Shown one piece after another: positions 55,869 to 64,000 of a stretch of 64,000 nt of DNA. The translations under genes were made by a program, and so were the position numbers. Under the pieces are notes generated by a model, which saw nothing but the letters and a program-made list of their open reading frames with translations, searched no databases and was not told where the DNA came from. The DNA is from Prunus persica (taxonomy: Eukaryota > Streptophyta > Magnoliopsida > Rosales > Rosaceae): NCBI RefSeq assembly GCF_000346465.2, contig NC_034015.1:8845676-8909675 (forward strand), in the 5' to 3' direction. Each line of letters begins with the position of its first letter. The first letter of the stretch is position 1.

Positions 55869-55875
55869 TTATATA
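55869..55875 (-). promoter_or_regulatory. TATA box of thaumatin-like copy B
   Basis: TATATAA on the minus strand lies 51 bases before the ATG and is followed by the leader CTAAAGCCCAAGCTCATC shared with copy A. Copy A has the weaker GTATAAC at the same place, with foreign DNA immediately upstream. Confidence 0.7.
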
Positions 55876-56039
55876 GGCTTGGTGCGGGCCTAACTTTTTG
55901 TCCTTTTGCGGGACTATGGTTGCTGCGATGACTAGTCTTATGATTTTTTTTTTTTTTTTTTTTTTGGGGAATTTGAGTACGTAACTTATCGCATGTTACG
56001 TATGTCATGTCATATATGTCATGTAATCTTCAAATGTTA

Positions 56040-59000
56040 TATATGTCATGTCATATAATCTTAAAACTTCCAAATTTCCAATCAGTTAAAGCTTAAAAGA
56101 GTTGATAGACACCAAGTTACTTTTAAAAATAATATATAATAAATATAATATATCTCTTTATAAAATTAAAAATTAAAAAAAATTTGGTCTCCCAGATAGT
56201 GGATCCAGAGCAGTCGCACTGACTGCCCTCGTCCAGGATCGGCACTAATTTCAACTTAAGAGGTTCCGAGTTTGCATCCTTCTTTCTGTTAATAAAAAAA
56301 CAAACAAAATCAAATTACTTCATTTGTTTTTGTATGTAGATATATTTTTTTTCAATTCTATGTATTTGTTTATTTCTTGCTTTCTGTCAAATCGGTTTTT
56401 TTATTTTAAAAGATCAACATTCACATCCTTCGCCAATGTAGAAAATGCCACTCTAGGAGAAGAAGTTGCCACGAACAAACAGAGGTAGATTTACACCACA
56501 GGATATGCCACTAAAGTCTAAATGTGCAACTGTACTAAACTGTAGGGCCATTGAAATGTGTATTATTAATCCCCCTTAAATTGCCAAAACAAGCAGAGCT
56601 AGAATTTTCATTATTACTAGTGGTAAGACTAGCAAAATTACTACGTTGTTTGTTTCCTTTTTCTTTAAATAAATTGATTATCATTATTACTGGTAAATTA
56701 TCATTCGTTTTCCATTCGCTGAGCAGAAATAATTGATTTTGTTGTGTAAACGGGAAGTTGGTGTCTATGTTTTAGTGCTTAGTGCGGCTCAGCCAAAAGA
56801 ATTCATTGTTGGCGCATGTTGTAATTAAGAAATTCATTATCTTCTTGTACTGTTGATTTATTCGAGTCTTATCAATGGTGTGTTAGTTGGATTGACCCAA
56901 GACTTTGGTGTGCTCTCAAGTGTTGTGCGAAAACACTCTAAGATCTTGACAAATCATTTTCTTTTTTGACTTCCAAATTGTTGTTTTTTTCAAGAATCAT
57001 TGCTACTTGAAATCCGAAACAGTACAAGAAAATCCAATGAAATTTTAATACTTCAAATAATAAACAAAGAATAACATAAATGGATAGTATTTGGACATTC
57101 CTCCTTACAGACAAATTACAGTTTTATACATAGACAAAATAACTCATTAAAATTACAAAAATCTTACAAACTATGATTTGTTTGTAAGGAGAAATAACTC
57201 CTTATGTGTTATGTGTAAAGAGTCAAGTATTTTTTACTTTTAATTGAATGCAAACTAAGAAGTGTTCTTTTTGGTCAGTTTAGCATCTATCGATGTATCT
57301 TTTCCGAGTAGCATCCATTGAGCATGCATGATGAATGACGTGCACTTGTCTTCTAGTCGGCAATCAAGTCAAGCCGCCCAGGTCCAAGTCCAATTCGACA
57401 AGTGGTTATTTCATGACCACGTCACTGCTCACAGGTCTTGGTGATGCTTGTTCACACAGTATCAACCCCTCCAATGAAATCAGAAATAGTACAAGGAAAT
57501 TCAATGAAATTTTAATACTTCAAATAATAAACAAAGAACAAAATAATTTAGAATTTGAGAAATTTTCCTCCACAACAACAAACTTAAAACTTCCAAATTT
57601 GCAATTAATTAGAGCTTAAAAGAGTCAAAACACCCCATGTTACTTTTTTTTTATAAAAAATATTAAAAGAATATATAATAAATATAATATACCTCTTTAT
57701 AAAATTAAAATTAAAATATTTTGAGCCCCCCCGAACAGTGGACTTAGAGCAGTCGCATTAACTGCCCCTGTCCAGAGCCAACACTAATTTCAACTTAAGA
57801 AGTTCCAAGTTTGTATCCTTCTTTTTAAAAAAAACAAACAAACAAAATAAAATTACTTCATTTTTTTTTTGTATGAAGATTTTTTTTTTTTTTCAATTCT
57901 ATGTATTTGTTTATGTCTTGTTTTCTGTCAAATAGTTTTTTTATGAAAGATCAACATTCACATCCTTTGCCAATGTAGAAAGTGCCACTCTAGGAGAAGA
58001 AGCTGCCACGAACAAACAGAGGTAGAATTTACAGCACAGGATATGCCACTAAGGTCTAAATGTGCAACTGTACTATACTGTAGGGCCATTGAAATGTGTA
58101 TTATTAATCCCTCTAAATTGCCAGAACAAGCAGACCTAGAATTTTCAACACTCAGGACACATTTTCTTTAGCAGTGAAGAAAATTAATGTGTCTGCCTTG
58201 ATCTGTGAAGAAGGAGAAAAACTTAGTTGCAACGGGGATAGTATTGTTTTGCTATTCCTAATTAATAATATTATGTCATGTTGAAGTGGTAACACGTGTG
58301 TCATAGCGTTATTAATTAGAGATAGCAAAATAGTGTTATTCCTATTTTATAAAAGTCTTTCTTGTGAAGAAGGGTCAAGAGGTAAGACTAGTGGTAAGAC
58401 TAGAAAATTACTACATAGTTTGTTTCTAAAAATTTAACATTTAAGACAAATAAATTATATGAATTCAAACTTCAATATATAAAAGTCTAAAATAAGAAGC
58501 TACGCTTGATACATTCAAATCTAATGCATAAACAAGATAAATACTTGTAACAATTCAATCATTTCATTTTCTTTTTTGACTTCCAAATTGTTGTTTTTTC
58601 AAGAATCATTGCTACTTGAAATCAGAAACAGTGCAAGAAAATCCAATAAAATTTTAATACTTCAAATAATAAACAAAGAATAATATAAATAGATAGTGTT
58701 TGGACATTCCTCCTTACAGACAAATTACAGTTTTATATGTAGGCAAAAATATCTCATTAAAATTACAAAAATCTTACAAACTATGATTTGTGTGTAAGGA
58801 GAAACAACTCAAACTAAGAACTGTTCTTTTTGGTCAGTTTAGCATCTATCAATGTATCTTTTCCGAGTAGCATCCATTAAGCATGCATGATGAATGACGT
58901 GCACTTGTCGCCTAGTTGGCAATCAAGTCAAGCCGCCCAGGTCCAAGTCCAATTCGACAAGTGGTTATTTCATGACCACGTCACTGCGAGGGGGTGTAGC
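56040..59000. repeat. Tandem duplication, about 1.5-kb unit
   Basis: The block from CTTCCAAATTTCCAATCAG (about 56069) recurs at about 57590, 1521 bases later. Shared landmarks include GCCACTCTAGGAGAAGAAG, GTGCAACTGTACTA and GTTTAGCATCTATC, and the end AAGTCAAGCCGCCCAGGTCC with TCATGACCACGTCACTGC (57431 and 58986). That last landmark also resembles 30785-30840 and 51835-51885, so these blocks are decayed extra module copies. No coding sequence is seen. An extra 400 bases near 58160-58560 occur only in the second unit. Confidence 0.8.
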
Positions 59001-59436
59001 TAGATCCGCCAGTGGGTGCAGATTTAATTCTTTTTGGTCTTCTATATTTGTAGGCTCCAAGACATTCAAGTAATCTTTAATAAGTCTCAATTTAAAACAG
59101 ACCAGCAATCATGAAATTTGAAAGTCTTTTGCTAAATTAATTTGGCTGCAACTACCTTCAATTACTTTGGCTCCATGTATATTAATTTATCCACTATTAC
59201 ATTTTTTTTCTTAAATTATAATATGTAAGGATACCAATATGCCCATCTACTAAGTCTATCACCATTCCGACAAAATTCTTTATTGTGATGGATATGTTCA
59301 AGGCTTAACATGATTTTTTATATATTTCTTTTTTACAAACGACAACATATTTACACGATACTTCAACTCCATCGGCTAGCTAACTGGATATCCAACTAAT
59401 CATGAATATAATTATCACCATTTATATGAGTTGAAC
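59001..59436. other. Intergenic DNA
   Basis: AT-rich DNA with no gene or repeat that I can recognise. It ends at the poly(T) that marks the 3' end of the LINE. Confidence 0.6.
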
Positions 59437-61930
59437 TTTTTTTTTTTTAATCAAAGGAAAAATCTTTATTACTTTCAGTAATAAAATCAATATGACATAC
59501 AAAAGGACACACAGAAAAACTGGAGAAAGGAGGTGCACCTAGGGTGACCTCATTAAAACATTGCCATGAAAACACTTAGAGGAGGAAAATCCGGTCAAGG
59601 AAAAAGAGTACATCGAACCTCCCGCAAAGAAAACTAAATTTCTTCTCTATTCGCTGCAATCGTAGGCCATAACCCATGAGGAGCTAACCCAGCCCAAAAC
59701 AATCACCGTTGCCGTAAACCAAATTGAGCCAAAAGGTGCGCCGCTGCATTTTCTCTGCGAGGCTGGTAAAACACTTCTCGTACTTACTCCTTCCCATGTA
59801 GAGTGTCATTATGAAGGAGCCAAGAGCAACAGACAGAACATACAAAAAAAATTAATTCCTGCTTCGATAAAACATGAATGGTTGTCTCAAAAAAATTTGC
59901 AGAAGACCCATGGTAGGCCTCCAGCCGACCAAAAAAGGGTGAGAGTCCAAAATTTTTGACTCCTCATGCAGCTCCATAATGCATGAAGAATAGTTTCTTA
60001 ATTTCCCACAACGAGAGCACAAAGGAGTTTGAAGTACCCTCTTAAAATATAGATTGAGAGAAGTGGGTAGCACATTCCAATAGGCCCTCCACACTAAAAG
60101 CTTGATCTTGTTAGGAACCTCCAGTGCCCACACGTTGCTCCAAAAAAGTTTGAGGGCTCATGTCCGAGCTCCCTCCCTCCACAACAGCCGCCATGCATTG
60201 ACGTAAGGCAACACGATAACCAGATTTTACAGAATATTTTCTATCCTTAGCAAAGAACCAATATTTACTATCATGCAAACGCACCACCGAGCCTAGAGAA
60301 ATACCCATAATTGCCTCACAATCCTCCTAAATAAAATACTGACTTAGCAAAGGCGTTTTCCAAGCACTAGAATATGTTAACAAGTCAGTCACTCTTGCTT
60401 GTGATGACAATCCCAAATTAAGAAGGGATTAAAGGTGAAGAATCTTAGGATCCAACGATCCTGGAAAACCTGCACGGAAGCCCCATTGCCAATTCGCGAA
60501 ATCAACCGTGCATCAATCACTTCTTTTCCCCTAAGAAAGGAGTGCCAATTAAGAGAAGGGTGTGTACCAACCTCGGCACTCATAAAATCCCCATTGGGAT
60601 AATATCTTGCATGTAGCATCCTTGTCACCAAAGAAGAAAGGCTTTCAAGAAGCCTCCATGCTTACTTGGCCACCATCTCTTTATTAAAGGCTTCAAAAAA
60701 TTTAAAACCAAGGCCACCGAAGCATTTTGGCTGACATAGCTTGTTCCAATTCATCCAATGTATACTTTTTTTTTCCCAGCTTTTCCCCACCATTACTGAG
60801 AAATCATTGACGATAATTCACTACACAGAGTAGCCGGCAACTGAAATACCCCCATGGTATAAGTAGGAAGTGCCTGTGCAACTGCTTTGATGAGCACTTC
60901 TTTCCCTGCTGCAGAGAGTTATTTTGAATTCTAGCGATGGATTCCACAAATTGAAACATGTTATGGTTGATTTCTTTCACACTTCCCCCACAATTAAGCA
61001 CTTGTAGACAAAATCCCACCACGTCATTACCAACAACACCCCAATATTTCTGATAAAAAAGAGCTAATAAACCATCCATACTAGGGGATTTTGTTGGAAA
61101 CATTTGGAACAAAGCTCCCTCAATCTCGCCCCACGTAAAAGACAAACACAACCAACCATTTTCCTCCTGAGTAACCATTAGTCTCAAGGCATCTAGAATT
61201 CCATCGATCTTCCGGGCACCATTTGAAGAGAAAAGCTGTTGAAAATAGTCACAAAAAACTAAGCCCACTGCATTCTTAGAAGAAACCTAAACATTGTCAG
61301 CATCAAACACTCCTTTTAAAAAATTCATGTGCCCCTGGAGCTTCGCATAAGCAAAAACAACTTGGTATTCTTGTCACTAGATTTTAATCATGCTATACCA
61401 GATTGTTGCCACCACAAAGTTTCGTCTTGCTCAAGCAAAACATCCAACTCATTAGTCAACTGACGCTGATGTTGGGTGGCCTGTGGGGTCAAGTCACGAC
61501 CCTATACAACATCTAACTTATCTTGCACACCCCGAATTTGCCTGGGAATAAGTCCAACCTTTTCCATGTTCCAAGACTGCAGAGAAGTCTGACATGACAT
61601 AATCTTGTCAACCACTGCGCCACCCTTACCTCCCCAAGTCTGGGCTATTGTTTCCTGACAACCATCAATAGTAATCCACATCTATTCAAACATAAAAAGC
61701 CAATGTCTCTTTCTCGTATTACTCACTCCAAAGCGAAGTAAAATAGGTAAATGGTCATACACAAAGGAATTCATATAATGAGTACGCATATCCAGAAAGG
61801 CCAACAACATCTCATCATAAACCACAATCCTATCTAACCAGAGCTTACATTCCCCTCACCTTGCCATCTATTTGTCCACGTAAACTTGTACCTTGTATAA
61901 TTGATCACCTTTAAGCCATCATCACGAGCC
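59437..61930 (-). mobile_element. Truncated LINE-1 retrotransposon
   Basis: The minus strand ends in a 12-base poly(A) (59448-59437). Moving upstream it reads the C-terminal zf-RVT part (WALEVPNKIKLLVWRAYWNV, then LCSRCGKL), then ARYYPNGDFMSAEVG…WHSFLRGKEVI, then the N-terminal RT part (DYFQQLFSSNGARKIDG, MFPTKSPSMDGLLALFYQKY), and finally the C-terminal endonuclease region near 61700-61920 (FTWTNRWQGEGNVK…LDR). The reverse-transcriptase core with its catalytic YADD is deleted between about 60800 and 60650, and many stops are present. The 5' end is lost where LTR D begins. Confidence 0.88.
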
Positions 61931-62621
61931 TCACCAAAAACTAGTCGGAAGTGACCGGAATTTCAATCCGAAATCCAGCCAAACTTTGGATTGTGATTTG
62001 ACCTACCTAGGCTAGAAATCATTCTAATCCTACCCAATCATCCGCTAGAGCTCAAAGAATAGATGGAAATCCATACCTTGATCGTCAGAATCGGTGGCCA
62101 GAGGAAGGAGATCGAAGCTGGAGAAATTCGAGCAAAACCTGCTCGATTTCTAGCCGTTTCCGGTGGATTGGCGGCGGCTGACGACAAAACTGGGCTGCTG
62201 TGAGATGGCGAGGCCGGTCCAGTCTGTTTGGCACCAGTGTTGTGGTCTCTGGTAGCTGGAGTCGGTGGTTATAGGGGTTGAGCTGGAGGAGGACGCACAG
62301 GGGGGCTGTGGGTCAAGAGCAAGAAGAGTGACGGAAAAGAGAGAGAAAAGAAGGTTTTAAAAAAAATCTTATCTTTACGAATTACGATTTTGCCCCTCGT
62401 CAAAATTGGATCGTATTTTCTTCGTTATGACCCCAATTCGAGTCCACTACGTGTCCAAGAACTCGTTTCGTCGCGCTCTACGCAACGGTACAATCGAAAT
62501 TTCCAAATTCCTTCCCCGTCAAAAAGTCAACTTTTTCTTTTACTAATTTATTCTAGGGGCAATATTGTCTTTCCCTCTAATAAATTAATAATAAATATTA
62601 TTTAAGGACCGAGTTGTTACA
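61930..62621 (-). mobile_element. LTR D: partial LTR of the TGTAACACCCCG family
   Basis: It ends CCGAGTTGTTACA at 62621, the degraded inverse of TGTAACACCCCG. It shares with LTRs B and C the order GAACTAGTCGGAAGTGACCGGA-like text, GCATACC/CATACC, and the TTCGTTATGACC…CACTACGTGTC block near the end. Only about 690 bases remain, so the outer part is missing, at or near the LINE boundary. Confidence 0.7.
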
Positions 62622-63620
62622 ATACATGTATATATGTAATACATATTATATATTATATTATAATACATACATATATGTATATATTATATCCATGTATGTA
62701 TTATAATATACATATACACACGTATATACACATATACATTATATATTTATACTATATGTATATATATATTATAATATACATATATATGTATATATATGTA
62801 TACAGTCCCCTTCTATTGAGGGATCCCTCAAAAATTATTTGAGGGACGCCCTTTAGGGTACCCTACAATTTTTTTCTCAATGATCCAAACTATCTATTTT
62901 TTAGGTCTTCATTCATAGATCATCCTTACAAAAAATTAGACAAATCGGAAATCGTTTCGACATCCAATTGTGTCTTACAAAATCAATGAACACGGTGATT
63001 CAAGAAAATGCTAAAATTTCAATAACTTAATTGAGTGGTCAAATGATATCTGATTCAAGTGATTTTTTGTAGAGATGATCTTTGAATGAGTATCTACAAA
63101 ATAGACGGTTTGGATTAGTGAAATACAATCCGGAGTGGGGCCTACAAGGAGTGTCCCTCAAATATTTGAGGGATCCCTCAATAGAAGCTCTTTGTACATG
63201 TATATTATTATTATAACATACCCATATATATTATCTATTATAATATACATATATATGTATTATATCCATTTATATATTATAATATATAGATACACCTATA
63301 TATTATACATATATAATGTACATATATTATATTTATTATATATACATATGTATTTTATAATATATATATAATATATGTATATATACATACATATATAATA
63401 TACAAATATACACGTATATACATGTATATTATTATTATTATTATTCTAACATACCCATATATATTATATATCATAATATAAATACATATATATGTTTATA
63501 TTACTTTTAATATATATAATATTATTATAATATACATATATACATGTATATACACATATATGTATGTAGACATATATATTATATATATATTATAAAATAC
63601 ATATATACATGTATATAGAT
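62622..63620. repeat. AT-rich microsatellite (ATATGT/TATACA type)
   Basis: Long runs of TATATATGTATA and ATATACATATAT variants lie on both sides of the MITE at 62801-63196. Tyr/Ile-rich frames across it are artefacts of composition. Confidence 0.92.
62801..63196. mobile_element. MITE with self-complementary ends, 396 bp
   Basis: The left end (TACAGTCCCCTTCTATTGAG) and the inverted right end (TACAAAGAGCTTCTATTGAG) both continue into GGATCCCTCAAA and ATTTGAGGGAC, so each terminus also folds on itself. The interior is non-coding. The insertion lies in AT microsatellite DNA, so a target duplication cannot be recognised with certainty. Confidence 0.75.
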
Positions 63621-64000
63621 ATTTTTGAAAAAATAAAAAAAATCTAGTCCTAGTCCAAGTATACACCAAATGCAGGATAAGTGTTATCCAAATTAGACCA
63701 AGCCAAGCCAAGCAAAGACAGTTCCTAAGTATAGTCCATACCAAGACAGTCTTATGTGTAACAAACGAGTGGACGCTGGAAGTAATGTGGAGCATGAATT
63801 TGGAAGGGAAAGTAGTAATTTTTTATTGCTTATTAAAATACTTCTATAACTATTAGTAATTAGTTAGTGGTGAACATATCCAAGTTCACAATAAATAATG
63901 AAATTCTTTGCCCGAATATTGGTAGTCGATGATTAGTTTAGGATTAGAGTAGTAGCATATTGTACGATCATTTAATAATTTAAGGATAATATATTTAGAT
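63621..64000. other. Unannotated right edge
   Basis: No gene, repeat or motif of known type was recognised, apart from a small direct repeat AAGCCAAGCCAAGC at about 63700. Confidence 0.5.

Noticed and set aside
62640..63620. Tyr/Ile-rich frames (78-99 codons)
   Set aside because: They are translations of AT microsatellite sequence.

Overview
The window is plant nuclear DNA, almost certainly Prunus or a close Rosaceae relative. It is AT-rich, genes are sparse and intron-containing, and transposable elements (TEs) are nested in one another. The one intact host gene (54901-55818, minus) encodes a 245-residue thaumatin-like PR-5 protein that closely resembles the cherry fruit protein Pru av 2. 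There are two assembly gaps (3029-3649 and 24143-24242), so this is a draft assembly.

Layout. 1-4972: end of a 5' LTR, a non-coding interior with two tandem arrays, and a complete 3' LTR of a non-autonomous LTR retroelement. 5150-6472: an element with inverted ends. 6879-16953: a 10-kb CACTA element (CACTA-1, TSD TGT) with an intact six-exon gene joining a plant En/Spm (Transposase_24-like) domain to a ULP1-type cysteine protease, plus captured pieces of a B3 gene and of the proteasome gene RPN6. 17537-26897: a second CACTA element (CACTA-2, TSD CAA) with GCGCGACGAA motifs and a 345-bp tandem array. Nested in it at 21700-26604 is a hAT element (8-bp TSD) with a damaged transposase and two captured exons of a ClpS-like gene. 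27493-55875: a tandemly duplicated defence-gene module, thaumatin-like gene plus beta-1,3-glucanase 5' end, transcribed from the minus strand and torn apart by insertions. These are a Pack-MULE with an aspartyl-protease fragment (28374-29158), a solo LTR (31831-34491), a MITE (34681-35319), a degenerate Copia element (37332-48677) carrying two large LTRs, a third CACTA element related to the first (CACTA-3, 48718-51760) with a proteasome alpha-subunit fragment and an LRR fragment, and another decayed Copia tail (about 51936-53916). 56040-59000: a 1.5-kb tandem duplication. 59437-61930: a truncated LINE-1. 61930-62621: a partial LTR. 62622-63620: AT microsatellite with a MITE.

How it fits together. 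Because the module is duplicated, each copy is an internal empty site for insertions in the other, so several element borders and target-site duplications can be read directly from the window. The main theme is gene-fragment capture by DNA transposons: RPN6, B3, a 20S proteasome alpha subunit, LRR, ClpS-like and aspartyl-protease pieces in four elements. The two most unusual items are the intact ULP1/transposase fusion gene, whose introns are filled with the element's ACGACG motif, and the hAT element, whose captured host exons can be spliced in frame onto its transposase. All calls were made by reading the sequence; no database search was run.
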